From Flavihumibacter sp. ZG627 (GTDB taxonomy: Bacteria; Bacteroidota; Bacteroidia; Chitinophagales; Chitinophagaceae): a stretch of 64,000 bases of DNA. Made by a program: the position numbers and the translations under genes. The notes beneath the pieces were generated by a model. That model was not told where the DNA came from, did no database searches, and saw only the letters and a program-made list of their open reading frames with translations. The stretch spans positions 682,001 through 746,000 of the forward strand of contig NZ_JPHF01000002.1 of NCBI RefSeq assembly GCF_000814325.1, in the 5' to 3' direction. Shown here piece after piece: positions 9,809-18,351 of this stretch (its first letter is position 1; each line of letters starts with the position of its first letter).

Positions 9809-10123
9809 ATGACCAAATCAACATGGGTACTATTGGGTACCATTGCAGCAGTCACTACACTGGAAGCAGCAAAAGAGAGAACAGTATGTAATATCAAAGG
9901 CCAGGTTGTACCAGCTATGGCTTTACGCAACGTATGGTTAATTAACGGGAAAGACACTATTCAATCCCGCCACATTGGGAGCAGTTTTAATCTATCTGTA
10001 AAACCTGGGAAATATACACTTCTAATTGATGCCGTAGCTCCTTATAAAGATCATCAGTTTGCAGATATTCAAATTAATAATAATAACACTATGGAACTGG
10101 GTAACATCAAGTTAATTCAGTAA
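9809..10123 (+). CDS. Small secreted protein, possible carboxypeptidase-regulatory-like fold
   Basis: 104 residues with an N-terminal hydrophobic segment (TWVLLGTIAAVTTLEA) that looks like a signal peptide. The mature part resembles a single beta-sandwich module: FNLSVKPGKYTLLIDAV recalls the peptide-regulatory repeats of Bacteroidota surface proteins. Function is not recognised. It lies between the GYF_2 gene and the dodecin-like gene, all on the plus strand with gaps of 48 and 24 bp, so the three may be cotranscribed and end at the hairpin at 10353. Confidence 0.55.
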   Translation: MTKSTWVLLGTIAAVTTLEAAKERTVCNIKGQVVPAMALRNVWLINGKDTIQSRHIGSSFNLSVKPGKYTLLIDAVAPYKDHQFADIQINNNNTMELGNIKLIQ

Positions 10124-10147
10124 TTTATCATATATAAAACCATACAT

Positions 10148-10351
10148 ATGCCAATCGTAAAAGTGATCGAAGTTATCGCCTCTTCCGAAAAAAGCATCGA
10201 TGATGCAATCCAGAATGCTGTAGCTGAGGCTTCTAAGACTATTCGGAACATTGATTCTGTATATGTAAAAGACATTAAAGTTCACGTGAAAGATGGAAAA
10301 GTTTCCAGCTATGGACTTATATGTAAGATATCATTCCGTTTGGAGTCATAA
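10148..10351 (+). CDS. Dodecin family protein
   Basis: 67 residues matching the dodecin fold (helix-containing beta sheet that assembles into a hollow dodecamer): MPIVKVIEVIASSEKSIDD, then AVAEASKTIRNIDSVYVKDI and KISFRLES. Classical dodecins store flavin or coenzyme A; flavin is stacked between tryptophans. At the position of that Trp this protein has Ser (IDSVYV where T. thermophilus has LDWFEV), and the glutamine of the EYQV motif is Gly (SYGL). Flavin binding in the classical way is therefore doubtful. The gene ends just before a strong bidirectional terminator. Confidence 0.8.
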   Translation: MPIVKVIEVIASSEKSIDDAIQNAVAEASKTIRNIDSVYVKDIKVHVKDGKVSSYGLICKISFRLES

Positions 10352-10352
10352 T

Positions 10353-10389
10353 TAAAGTAAAAGTCCCGCCAAGCGGGACTTTTACTTTA
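10353..10389. terminator. Bidirectional terminator between dodecin and porin-like genes
   Basis: A 17-bp perfect stem with core CCCGC-CAA-GCGGG and arms rich in A on one side and T on the other. It sits 1 bp after the dodecin stop and 24 bp before the stop of the convergent gene, so it can end both transcripts. Confidence 0.9.
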
Positions 10390-10413
10390 TATAGAGTACA
10401 TTTATTATCTATT

Positions 10414-10983
10414 TCATTTGTTGAATAATGTATAAAAAATACTTAACTGAATTACACTGTTCTTAATATCAGGCTTCACTCCTTCAAATTCGAAGTCCGC
10501 TATTTTTGAAAGCCCCATATTAAATCTGGCCCCAATACCAAGGCCGCTTTTTCCGTGATAACCTAATCCAACCGCGGCGGAAACATCTGAATTTTTAATT
10601 AAATCCTCAGAAGTTTCTCCTCCAAGATCTTCAGAGAGTTTTAAACCAATCTGTGGACCAACTTCCACAAAAAAGCCTTCATTGAAGCGATATTTCAACA
10701 TAATGGGGATATTAAGGTAATGCACTTTCCAATCCTGTTCATTACCGGCACCTTTAAACTTGGTTCCCTGAGTTGAAAAAAGCACTTGAGGCTGAAGAGA
10801 TAAATTTTCACCGAACATGAGATTAATGAAGGCACCGAGGTGAAAGCCTACCAGGGCATTGCTCTCAATGTCATCTCCGCTATAATTGCTAATATTCACC
10901 CCGCCCTTTGCACCCAATTGAAATTTCTGAGCATTCGAAGTCATCGCGAAACCCAGAAAAAGAAAGATTACTAACTTTTTCAT
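10414..10983 (-). CDS. Small outer-membrane beta-barrel (porin family) protein
   Basis: 189 residues. Signal peptide MKKLVIFLFLGFAMTSNAQ, then FQLGAKGGVNISNYSGDDIE and alternating beta strands typical of the 8-strand PorT/OmpA-like barrel families of Bacteroidota (LSLQPQVLFSTQGTKF, YRFNEGFFVEVGPQIGLKL). Probably sits in the outer membrane; the ligand or role cannot be read from sequence. Convergent with the dodecin gene and separated from it by a strong hairpin. Confidence 0.75.
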   Translation of the reverse strand: MKKLVIFLFLGFAMTSNAQKFQLGAKGGVNISNYSGDDIESNALVGFHLGAFINLMFGENLSLQPQVLFSTQGTKFKGAGNEQDWKVHYLNIPIMLKYRFNEGFFVEVGPQIGLKLSEDLGGETSEDLIKNSDVSAAVGLGYHGKSGLGIGARFNMGLSKIADFEFEGVKPDIKNSVIQLSIFYTLFNK

Positions 10984-11025
10984 AAATGACAGTTGATTTA
11001 GTTTCTCGAAAATAAGGAGAAACCA

Positions 11026-12330
11026 TTACATAACTGTTATTTCTTTAATACTTAATATCTGATAATTCATATCCCTATATACTAACGTATACTTGCCGGG
11101 ATTCAAATAGAGATAATAATAACCATCGGTATCAGCGCTTATAGTCTGGTCGGCGGGAATCAAAAACGGAAGAGATTCCTCTGAATATTCATTTGTATAA
11201 TAACCTTGTACCATGAACATATTTCTTTCAGTTGGGCGTATTGCAAATTCTTTCCTATTATTATTCATCCCTATCCAGGATGGTCTATTTCTTATGGAAC
11301 CGCTGCGAGGATGAATAACCTGCAGATCATAATGATCATTTTCCAGTAATGAAACAGGATTATCTTTCCTGAATGCTATCATTGCTTCTTTTAGTTGGAT
11401 CCGATCAGCTAATTTTTCATAGAAATACCTTCCATATTCGAAATTACTTCCTTCAGTTAATTCAGTTTGATCAATCGTTAATGGGTCATGCCCTGTAAAT
11501 CGTTTCAGTTGGTAGGCCATCGGCCAATTCTGATCGCCAAGGGCTTTTTCAATGGAAGAAGTGATCCCTGATAAAACAAGTATCCTTGCAGAACTATCTT
11601 TCCGGATAATATCGGCAATTTTCTGTGCCTCCATGGCTGCCCTCCCTGTAGGTGTATATTTTCCCGGGGTTTGATCTTCATAAGGAATTACTTTAAACCC
11701 CAGGCCTATAGCCATTCGGATAAGTTCTCCTGAAATGGGTTCGGCAGCTTTCCATCCATTGAGCATACTGATTTTCGATATAACTTCTCCTCTCCCATTT
11801 CCGATTATTTCCATTGCCAGGTATCGGAATCCCTGTTGATAAAGTGAATCTAAGAGGCTTGCCACAAAGACCCGGTGCTGAGGCTTATAGGGTACTTCAT
11901 TTATCATCACAATCCTCTCGCGTCTGGCTCGGGATATGATGTAACGCGCAGCATTCTCAAAACTTACCGTCTTCATTGTATCCACATATAAATCAGCTTC
12001 CCTGTAGGCCTCCCGGGGCATTGAATCATATCCCATTTTTTCGTAGCGCAGGCTCATTTTATACTCATTGATAAAGGCCATTTCAAGGGCCGCCTGGAAA
12101 AGATTTTGCCTGTTCAGGGAGTCGGGCCTATTAATCCTGGCAATCACAGGCGCCAGATAATTAATGCCATTTGAACTAAATAATGAGTTTCCGGAACTAT
12201 CTATGGATGCTGTATCGGCATGGTTTATTGAAAAAGATTTGAGTGCTTTAAGGGAAACAGGCAGATCTTGAGCAGAAAGTGAGAAAGAATGAAAAACCAT
12301 GAGGAGCAATGGGGATATGTACCGTTTCAT
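11026..12330 (-). CDS. Secreted protein, possibly Tiki/ChaN-like superfamily
   Basis: 434 residues from the ATG at 12330, chosen because MKRYISPLLLMVFHSFSLSAQ is a signal peptide; an upstream in-frame ATG at 12441 would run into the sirtuin gene and give a non-signal extension. The middle part, IVMINEVPYKPQHRVF followed by FRYLAMEII and later ARILVLSGITSSIEKA, has the spacing of Tiki-superfamily proteins (ChaN, TraB, EreA-like), but the usual GE..H signature is not clean. The C-terminal ~60 residues look like a beta module (GYYYLYLNPGKYTLVYRD). Function not recognised. It follows the sirtuin gene by 46 bp. Confidence 0.6.
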   Translation of the reverse strand: MKRYISPLLLMVFHSFSLSAQDLPVSLKALKSFSINHADTASIDSSGNSLFSSNGINYLAPVIARINRPDSLNRQNLFQAALEMAFINEYKMSLRYEKMGYDSMPREAYREADLYVDTMKTVSFENAARYIISRARRERIVMINEVPYKPQHRVFVASLLDSLYQQGFRYLAMEIIGNGRGEVISKISMLNGWKAAEPISGELIRMAIGLGFKVIPYEDQTPGKYTPTGRAAMEAQKIADIIRKDSSARILVLSGITSSIEKALGDQNWPMAYQLKRFTGHDPLTIDQTELTEGSNFEYGRYFYEKLADRIQLKEAMIAFRKDNPVSLLENDHYDLQVIHPRSGSIRNRPSWIGMNNNRKEFAIRPTERNMFMVQGYYTNEYSEESLPFLIPADQTISADTDGYYYLYLNPGKYTLVYRDMNYQILSIKEITVM

Positions 12331-12376
12331 GTTGCAAATAGAACTTATAAAAGGCAGTGTGGCTGTTAGGAAAAAA

Positions 12377-13066
12377 TTAAAACTCTCTCTTTCTGAGTTT
12401 TTCAGCGAGCATTGGCATTCCTTCTGAAGCGGGCGCCTCAATTTTTACCAGATGATGAATTGTACCCGATGAGGGTATCTTTTTATCGACAATAAATTTC
12501 GGACAATCATAAGGCGCAAAATCCACCAGACCTGCAGCAGGATAAACAAGGAGTGAAGTGCCGACAACAATGAATATATCAGCGCTTCTTACAAGTGGTA
12601 CAGCCTCACCTATAGCCGGAACCGGCTCTTCAAACCAAACTATATCAGGACGCCATGCATAGCCATCAGGAGCAAGCGCTCCAAATTCCATATCGGTAGA
12701 AACCCGGCTTACAAGGAATGGATCATGTTCGCTTCTCATGCTCAGGATCTCACCATGCAGGTGCAATACTTTTTTTGATCCTGCCCTTTCGTGAAGGTCA
12801 TCTATATTTTGTGTGATAATATGTACATCAAAATCATTCTGAAGATCCGCAAGTGCGTTATGTGCTGCATTGGGAACTGCTTCAAGAACATTTCGACGAC
12901 GCATATTATAAAATTCAAGCACAAGTTTTGGATCACGCCTCCACGCCCTGGGTGTTGCCACCTCTTCAATATCATAGCCTTCCCATAGTCCATCACTATC
13001 CCGAAAAGTTTTCAATCCGCTCTCTGCACTTATGCCCGCACCAGTCAGCACCACAATCTTTTTCAT
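12377..13066 (-). CDS. cobB: NAD-dependent protein deacylase, sirtuin (CobB type)
   Basis: Removes acyl groups from lysines using NAD. 229 residues. NAD motifs are GAGISAESGLKTFRDSDGLW (residues 9-28) and TQNIDDLHERAG. The catalytic His is H104 in HLHGE. Y53 and R56 (FYNMRRR) match the YxxR pair of SIRT5-like/CobB enzymes that accept succinyl and malonyl lysine. The four zinc-binding Cys normally found after HLHGE are absent; the segment to WRPDIVWFEEPVP has no Cys at all. The EVE gene is 2 bp upstream, so the two are likely translationally coupled. Confidence 0.92.
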   Translation of the reverse strand: MKKIVVLTGAGISAESGLKTFRDSDGLWEGYDIEEVATPRAWRRDPKLVLEFYNMRRRNVLEAVPNAAHNALADLQNDFDVHIITQNIDDLHERAGSKKVLHLHGEILSMRSEHDPFLVSRVSTDMEFGALAPDGYAWRPDIVWFEEPVPAIGEAVPLVRSADIFIVVGTSLLVYPAAGLVDFAPYDCPKFIVDKKIPSSGTIHHLVKIEAPASEGMPMLAEKLRKREF

Positions 13067-13068
13067 AC

Positions 13069-13482
13069 TTATTTTTTCTCGTTAGCCAATTCCATCACTG
13101 TTTCCCATTCTTCCTTAGTCACTGGCTGAACACTAAGGCGACTTAGTTTTACCAGCGCCATGGAAGCTAATCTTGCATCCGATTTTATGATAGTAAGTGG
13201 AACAGCTTTCTTTAAACGTTTTACAGGCTTCAGATCAACCACAACCCAGGCCTCATCAGATGTTGTAGGATCCTGGTAAGCTTCCTTAACCACCTGTGCA
13301 ATGCCGATAATTTCAACGCCTTCATTACTATGATAAAAAAGCACCTTATCACCTTTCTTCATTGAGCGTAAATTATTGCGCGCTGCATAATTCCGGACAC
13401 CATCCCAATGGGTTATTTTATCCTTTACAAATTGATCCCAACTGTATTTGAACGGTTCGGATTTCACTAACCAATAAGACAT
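13069..13482 (-). CDS. EVE domain-containing protein
   Basis: 137-residue stand-alone EVE domain (PUA-like fold), a family thought to bind modified bases in RNA or DNA. Recognised from SYWLVKSEPFKYSWDQ at the N-terminus, THWDGVRNYAARNNLRSMKKGD in the middle and VLFYHSNEGVEIIGIAQV. No signal peptide, so cytoplasmic. Its stop is 2 bp from the sirtuin start on the same strand, indicating one transcript. The native ligand cannot be predicted. Confidence 0.9.
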   Translation of the reverse strand: MSYWLVKSEPFKYSWDQFVKDKITHWDGVRNYAARNNLRSMKKGDKVLFYHSNEGVEIIGIAQVVKEAYQDPTTSDEAWVVVDLKPVKRLKKAVPLTIIKSDARLASMALVKLSRLSVQPVTKEEWETVMELANEKK

Positions 13483-13612
13483 ATATCAGATTTAGGTACA
13501 GGTTGAATTTAATAAGCTTTGGTAATAGCTGGTAAAAATAACAAAACATGCAATCTAAAGTTTTAAGCCCTGCGTATCTCCATTAATCAATCAATAAAAT
13601 AAAATCATTTTT

Positions 13613-14185
13613 ATGAGAACGACCCGTCTATGCGCATGTATGCTTGCAGCAATATTTCTCTCGAATGTTACCCATGCTCAGACCATGGCAAAAGAAAAGA
13701 CCGTAATGGTAGGTGGTGCCCCTATGTATCCTTCCAAAAACATTATTGAAAATGCAGTGAACTCAAAAGACCATACAACACTTGTTGCAGCTGTAAAGGC
13801 AGCGGGTCTGGTTGAGACACTTCAAAGCGCTGGCCCGTTTACCGTATTCGCCCCTACCAACAAGGCATTCGAAAAATTACCAAAAGGAACAGTTGATATG
13901 CTTTTGTTACCCGAGAACAAGGGAATGCTGACAAGTGTACTCACCTATCATGTTGTTCAGGGTCGTATCAATGCCGATGACCTGTTAAAGATGATCAAAG
14001 AAGGAAATGGTATGGCAACACTTACTACTGTTAATGGCGGCATCCTAACAGCTATGGTTAAGGGAAACAAGGTAATGCTTAAAGATGGTATGGGCGGAAT
14101 CTCTGCAGTAAGCATTGCAGATGTGAACCAAAGCAACGGCGTTATTCATGTAATTGATGCGGTTGCTTTACCAAAAGGTAAATAA
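13613..14185 (+). CDS. Secreted fasciclin (FAS1) domain protein
   Basis: 190 residues with signal peptide MRTTRLCACMLAAIFLSNVTHAQ. One FAS1 domain covers about residues 40-188, with the H1 motif as GPFTVFAPTNKAFEKLP and the H2 region as LTYHVVQGRI and NGVIHVIDAVALP. FAS1 domains mediate adhesion or scaffold binding outside the cell. It appears monocistronic and is convergent with the LutA-like gene 15 bp away. Confidence 0.92.
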   Translation: MRTTRLCACMLAAIFLSNVTHAQTMAKEKTVMVGGAPMYPSKNIIENAVNSKDHTTLVAAVKAAGLVETLQSAGPFTVFAPTNKAFEKLPKGTVDMLLLPENKGMLTSVLTYHVVQGRINADDLLKMIKEGNGMATLTTVNGGILTAMVKGNKVMLKDGMGGISAVSIADVNQSNGVIHVIDAVALPKGK

Positions 14186-14200
14186 TTACCATTCCCCTCC

Positions 14201-14923
14201 CTACCATCCACTGGCCAGTACATCGGCAATATGCATGGTAGCGAGGGGAATATTATTCTCCCTTATATATCCGTCAAGGTGCATCAGGCAGGAAAGATCT
14301 GTAGATATAATAGTACTTGCACCAGTTTGTAATGCATTGGTCACTTTTTGGTCGGCCATACTGATGGAGATGGGTTCATATTTAATGGCAAAGGTGCCAC
14401 CAAAGCCGCAACAGGTTTCAACATCCTGCATTTCCATTAATTCTAATCCCGCAACATTAGCAAGCAATTTTCTAGGTTCCTCTTTGATTTTGCATTCGCG
14501 CAATGCGGCGCAGGAATCATGGTAAGTTGCTTTTAAAGAAAGGCTTGCACCTAGTTTTTCAACTTTGAGGACATTAACCAGGAATTCAGAGAATTCATAT
14601 GTACGTGACCGTATATCTTTTACTTCATTATGTATGGAGGCATTATCAAAAATCTTGGGATAATAGTTCCTGATAAAACCAGCACAGGAGGCGCTGGGAG
14701 AAACAATAAAATCATCGCTACCCTTCATTTCGCTTACTAATTTCTCACATACAATCTTGCTCTCATCCCAGAAACCAGCATTGAAAGCCGGCTGGCCGCA
14801 ACATGTCTGCGCTTCATTATAACTAACAGTACAGCCCAACTTTTCAAGCACTTTCACCATATTGAAAGCTGTTTCTGGAAACAATTGGTCAACAAAACAA
14901 GGTATAAAAAGCTGTACGTTCAA
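14201..14923 (-). CDS. LutA/YkgE-type (Fe-S)-binding oxidoreductase subunit
   Basis: Belongs to the CCG-domain proteins (LutA, GlpC, HdrB family) that bind an iron-sulfur cluster; LutA acts in lactate oxidation with LutB and LutC. Two CCG motifs are visible: TCCGQPAFNAGF and TCCGFGGTFA. I chose the TTG at 14923, which gives the usual N-terminus MNVQLFIPCFVDQ and lies 4 bp after the ribH stop; the ATG at 14956 would overlap ribH. About 240 residues, the family length. No lutB or lutC is next to it, so the lactate role is inferred from family only. Confidence 0.85.
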   Translation of the reverse strand: MNVQLFIPCFVDQLFPETAFNMVKVLEKLGCTVSYNEAQTCCGQPAFNAGFWDESKIVCEKLVSEMKGSDDFIVSPSASCAGFIRNYYPKIFDNASIHNEVKDIRSRTYEFSEFLVNVLKVEKLGASLSLKATYHDSCAALRECKIKEEPRKLLANVAGLELMEMQDVETCCGFGGTFAIKYEPISISMADQKVTNALQTGASTIISTDLSCLMHLDGYIRENNIPLATMHIADVLASGW

Positions 14924-14927
14924 AGTC

Positions 14928-15428
14928 TTATTTTTTAAAACTGCGCTGCAAAGCAATCATTTTTAGAGCAGTAAGTGCAGCTTCTTCTCCTTTATGGCCA
15001 TGAATACCACCAATTCGTTCAAGTGCCTGCTCATTTGTATTTACTGTTAAAACGCCGAAAATAACCGGAACGGGAAGGGTAAGGTTAAGTTGTACAACGC
15101 TGTCTGTTACCGCTTTACAAACAAACTCAAAATGTGGTGTATCCCCTTTAATTACACAACCCAGTGCAATAAACGCATGAGGTCTGTCATCCCAATATTT
15201 TTTCGCCTCCCAGTAACTGCGAATACCAAAACCTATTTCAACGGCACCGGGAACAATAATAGTTTCAACACGAGAGATCTCATTAGATGCAAAAACCCTT
15301 CTACAACCTGCCTCAAGTTCTCCGGTAATAGTTGCATTCCAATCGGTTTTCACTATAACGATACAGGCATCCTTCGGAAGGATGCCTGCCTCTATCTTTA
15401 ATAGATCTGTACTGCCTGTACTAGCCAT
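14928..15428 (-). CDS. ribH: 6,7-dimethyl-8-ribityllumazine synthase
   Basis: Penultimate step of riboflavin synthesis: condenses the ribityl pyrimidine with dihydroxybutanone phosphate; usually a 60-mer or pentamer in the cytoplasm. 166 residues. Signature pieces: VPGAVEIGFGIRSYW, ALGCVIKGDTPHFEFV with the conserved H99, and FGVLTVNTNEQALERIGG. The C-terminal GHKGEEAALTALKMI is typical. It lies 15 bp downstream of a TPR protein gene and 4 bp before the LutA-like gene, in a tight minus-strand set. Confidence 0.97.
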   Translation of the reverse strand: MASTGSTDLLKIEAGILPKDACIVIVKTDWNATITGELEAGCRRVFASNEISRVETIIVPGAVEIGFGIRSYWEAKKYWDDRPHAFIALGCVIKGDTPHFEFVCKAVTDSVVQLNLTLPVPVIFGVLTVNTNEQALERIGGIHGHKGEEAALTALKMIALQRSFKK

Positions 15429-15443
15429 ACTGATTCTAATTTT

Positions 15444-16127
15444 TTAATTCGTTTCGCCCAATCTTGCAAGGTATTTATCGATTTCAAAACCTCTTTCGGT
15501 GCGTGGATATTTTTTCTTTATGGACTTATATGCATCAAGGGCTTCTTTATTCTTACCAAGGCTTTCATACAGATATCCAGCCCTGAAAAGATATTCCGCA
15601 GCATTGAACTCATCTTTTTCGAAGGCATTTGCAGCCTCAATATAAAGCGAGGCAGCTTCTTCTTTCTTACCTTGTTCTGCATAAGCATCAGCAAGCAGGC
15701 TCTTTGCTCTTGCATTTACCTGTACAGAATTAGTGGAGAAATCCTTTAGCCATTTTTCGGCATTCTTAAAATCACCCAGTTTAAGGTAACTGGCTCCCGC
15801 ATAGAATTTAGAAAGATTAGCAGCTGGAGTGCCGCTATACCTGTCAATGATCTTCAGAAATCCCGGATTAATCGCATCGCCATTCAATGCAAGTTGCAAA
15901 GAGTCCATCCTGAAATAATTTTCTGCACGGAAAATGGCCTCATCTGATTTTTGAAGCTTAGGTCCGGCTATGAAATATTTATAAGCAGCAACACCACCAG
16001 CAACTATGATCACTGCTGCCAGTCCCACTATAATATTCCGGCTATTTTTCTGCCAGAAACCGGTTATGCGATCTTCCGCTTCAATTGTTCTTTTGTTTTC
16101 TACAGGGGTATTCTTAGTTTCAGCCAT
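15444..16127 (-). CDS. Membrane-anchored tetratricopeptide-repeat protein (YfgM-like)
   Basis: 227 residues. A short charged N-terminus is followed by one membrane helix at about 32-52 (IIVGLAAVIIVAGGVAAYKYF); the rest is helical with TPR repeats (SKFYAGASYLKLGDFKNAEKWL, SLLADAYAEQGKKEEAASLY, YLFRAGYLYESLGKNKEAL). The layout matches YfgM/ancillary SecYEG-type TPR proteins, with the repeats outside the cytoplasm. No signal cleavage is expected. It sits between pdhA and ribH on the same strand (18 and 15 bp gaps). Confidence 0.75.
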   Translation of the reverse strand: MAETKNTPVENKRTIEAEDRITGFWQKNSRNIIVGLAAVIIVAGGVAAYKYFIAGPKLQKSDEAIFRAENYFRMDSLQLALNGDAINPGFLKIIDRYSGTPAANLSKFYAGASYLKLGDFKNAEKWLKDFSTNSVQVNARAKSLLADAYAEQGKKEEAASLYIEAANAFEKDEFNAAEYLFRAGYLYESLGKNKEALDAYKSIKKKYPRTERGFEIDKYLARLGETN

Positions 16128-16145
16128 GATGGTTTGTTATGAAAA

Positions 16146-17141
16146 TTAGTCAACAATAAATGGATAGTTCTGATCTACATAAATGTCTTTTAGCACTTCA
16201 CTGTCGTCGGGCCATGGACTTTCTTCAGCAAATGTCACAGACTCTTCCACTTGTGCTTCCACCCGTTTATTGATGGCGTCAATCTCTTCCTGGGTAGCAA
16301 ATTTATTATCAAAGATTGATTTCAATACCTGCTCAATAGGATCGCGTTGCTTGTATTCGTCAACTTCATCTTTAGTGCGGTACTTCTGGGGATCAGAAAT
16401 TGAGTGCCCCTTATAACGATAAGTTTTGATCTCGATAAGTGTTGGTCCGTCCCCTTCACGGGCACGCTTAACTGCACGTGCGATACTTTCATGAACTGCT
16501 TCCGCACTCATTCCATCAATGGAATCAGCAGGCATTTCATACGCATCGGCTAATTTATAGATATCAACTACATTGGAAGTTCTTTCTACAGAAGTTCCCA
16601 TTGCGTAATTATTATTTTCGCAGATGAAAATGACCGGAAGTTTCCAAAGCATGGCAAGGTTAAAGGTCTCGTGAAGCATCCCCTGGCGTGCGGCTCCATC
16701 TCCAAAGAATGTAAGGCAAACAGCGTCTGTTCCTTTATATTTTTCAGCGAAAGCTATTCCCGCCCCGGTACCAATTTGTGCACCCACTATACCATGACCA
16801 CCAAAAAAGCGCTCTTCCTTACCGAAGAAGTGCATACTTCCTCCCTTTCCTTTTGCGCATCCGGTTGCCTTTCCGTACAATTCTGCCATACAGGCTTTAG
16901 CACTGATGCCCTTAGCCAATGCCAGGCCATGATCGCGATAAGCGGTGATGAATGCATCTTCCGGCTTCGTAGCAGTCATACAGCCTGCGGCAATGGCTTC
17001 CTGCCCTACATAGGCATGGAAAAATCCACGGATCTTGCCTTCCATTTTGTATTTCTCTTCAGCCTTAAGTTCAAACTGACGAATAAGTTGCATCAGCTCA
17101 TACCAGTAGAGATAGGTCTCCTTTGAAAATTTTGTTGCCAC
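16146..17141 (-). CDS. pdhA: Pyruvate dehydrogenase E1 component, alpha subunit
   Basis: Thiamine-diphosphate-dependent decarboxylation of pyruvate as the alpha part of the alpha2beta2 E1. 331 residues starting at GTG 17141 (GTG GCA ACA AAA, giving MATKF). The ThDP motif GDGAARQGMLHETFNLA ends at ENNNYAMGT. The alpha-type phospho-loop YRYKGHSISDPQKYRT is present. E1 beta is not adjacent; E1-alpha in Bacteroidota is sometimes separated from beta. It is first in the minus-strand run pdhA-TPR-ribH-lutA-like and divergent from recF. Confidence 0.95.
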   Translation of the reverse strand: MATKFSKETYLYWYELMQLIRQFELKAEEKYKMEGKIRGFFHAYVGQEAIAAGCMTATKPEDAFITAYRDHGLALAKGISAKACMAELYGKATGCAKGKGGSMHFFGKEERFFGGHGIVGAQIGTGAGIAFAEKYKGTDAVCLTFFGDGAARQGMLHETFNLAMLWKLPVIFICENNNYAMGTSVERTSNVVDIYKLADAYEMPADSIDGMSAEAVHESIARAVKRAREGDGPTLIEIKTYRYKGHSISDPQKYRTKDEVDEYKQRDPIEQVLKSIFDNKFATQEEIDAINKRVEAQVEESVTFAEESPWPDDSEVLKDIYVDQNYPFIVD

Positions 17142-17161
17142 TTGATTAGTTTTGAGACGGG

Positions 17162-17169
17162 CAAAGATA
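17162..17169 (-). promoter_or_regulatory. Candidate -7 element TATCTTTG for pdhA
   Basis: Minus-strand TATCTTTG matches TAnnTTTG and lies 20 nt before the pdhA GTG start. No good TTG is found at the expected upstream distance, so the assignment rests on the -7 box and its position. Confidence 0.45.
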
Positions 17170-17203
17170 AGGGAAATGGGAATTAATTGATGATAGTTGA
17201 CAG

Positions 17204-18343
17204 ATGATTACTGATTGCAGTATGGAAGCCGGTAATTATCTTGCAAGCGCTTTGTTTTCAATAGAATCCATATCAGTATACCAGTTCAGAAACTACCTGC
17301 AAAAATCCTGGTCATTCAGTGATCGGATCGTGGGAATCACGGGGCTTAACGGCAGCGGCAAGACCAACTTACTGGATGCTATTTATTTCCTGTGCTTTAC
17401 TAAAAGTTATTTTCAACGCTCCGATGCCCTGATCGTACACCATGGAGCCCATGGATTCAGGTTGGAGGGCAGGTTTGATCGCGAAGGGAATCCGTTCCAG
17501 ATCGCAGCTGTTTTTAGGGAGACAGGAAAAAAGGAATTCAGGGTAAATGAACAGCCCTGTGAAAAAATGGCCGACCACATTGGAAATTTCCCAGCGGTCA
17601 TGATTGCACCCGATGACGTTCAGATCATTACCAACGGTAGTGAGGAAAGAAGGCGATTTATGGATGCACTGTTCAGCCAGGTAGACCATCAGTACCTCCT
17701 GCAGCTGATGCTATACAATAAATTACTGCAGCAACGAAACAGCCTTCTAAAGCAAATAGCAGAGACCCGACAACAACAGTTCGACCTGCTGGAAGTAATT
17801 GACCAGCAAATGGCCATACCCGCAGCCTATGTTCATTCAAAACGAAAAGAGTTCCTGAAGGATCTGCTTGAACTAGTACGTGACAGGTATTGCAGTATTG
17901 CTGGGGAAAATTATGATCTGCAACTCTTCTATGATAGTGCATTACTCCAGATAGATTTTCCACAATTATTACAACAAAACCGGAACCGCGACATTTATTC
18001 CCAAAGAACTAATGCAGGTATTCATCGCGATGATATAGGTATCATATTGGGCGACAAGCCTTTCAGGCAAACTGCATCACAGGGACAGAGAAAAAGCCTC
18101 TTGTTTGCATTTAAGCTTGCAGAATTCAATATGCTAAAACAATTCAAAGGATTCTCGCCATTGCTTTTACTGGATGATGTATTTGAGAAACTGGATGAAA
18201 AAAGAATGCTCAATTTGTTGAAGGAGGTTTGCATTCAAAATGATGGGCAGGTGTTTGTTACGGACACGCACCAGGGAAGGATCGCAGGGATTTTTCAAAA
18301 ATTAGGCGTCTCCTTCCAGGAAATAGCAACCCAGAAGGAATAA
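17204..18343 (+). CDS. recF: DNA replication and repair protein RecF
   Basis: SMC-like ATPase that helps load RecA at single-strand gaps with RecO and RecR. Walker A is GLNGSGKTNLLDAIYF near residue 47; the signature is ASQGQRKSLLFAFKLAEF, and Walker B is LLLLDDVFEKLDEKR. The conserved N-terminus SIESISVYQFRNYLQ starts around residue 19, so the first ~17 residues (start ATG 17204 or 17222) may not all be translated. 379 residues at most. Divergent from pdhA; a DUF721 gene follows on the same strand after 403 bp of noncoding DNA. Confidence 0.95.
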   Translation: MITDCSMEAGNYLASALFSIESISVYQFRNYLQKSWSFSDRIVGITGLNGSGKTNLLDAIYFLCFTKSYFQRSDALIVHHGAHGFRLEGRFDREGNPFQIAAVFRETGKKEFRVNEQPCEKMADHIGNFPAVMIAPDDVQIITNGSEERRRFMDALFSQVDHQYLLQLMLYNKLLQQRNSLLKQIAETRQQQFDLLEVIDQQMAIPAAYVHSKRKEFLKDLLELVRDRYCSIAGENYDLQLFYDSALLQIDFPQLLQQNRNRDIYSQRTNAGIHRDDIGIILGDKPFRQTASQGQRKSLLFAFKLAEFNMLKQFKGFSPLLLLDDVFEKLDEKRMLNLLKEVCIQNDGQVFVTDTHQGRIAGIFQKLGVSFQEIATQKE

Positions 18344-18351
18344 TGGAAAAA

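Noticed and set aside
12331-12441. Upstream start for the Tiki-like gene overlapping cobB
   Set aside because: It would add 37 residues before a clear signal peptide and overlap the sirtuin coding end; ATG 12330 is better.
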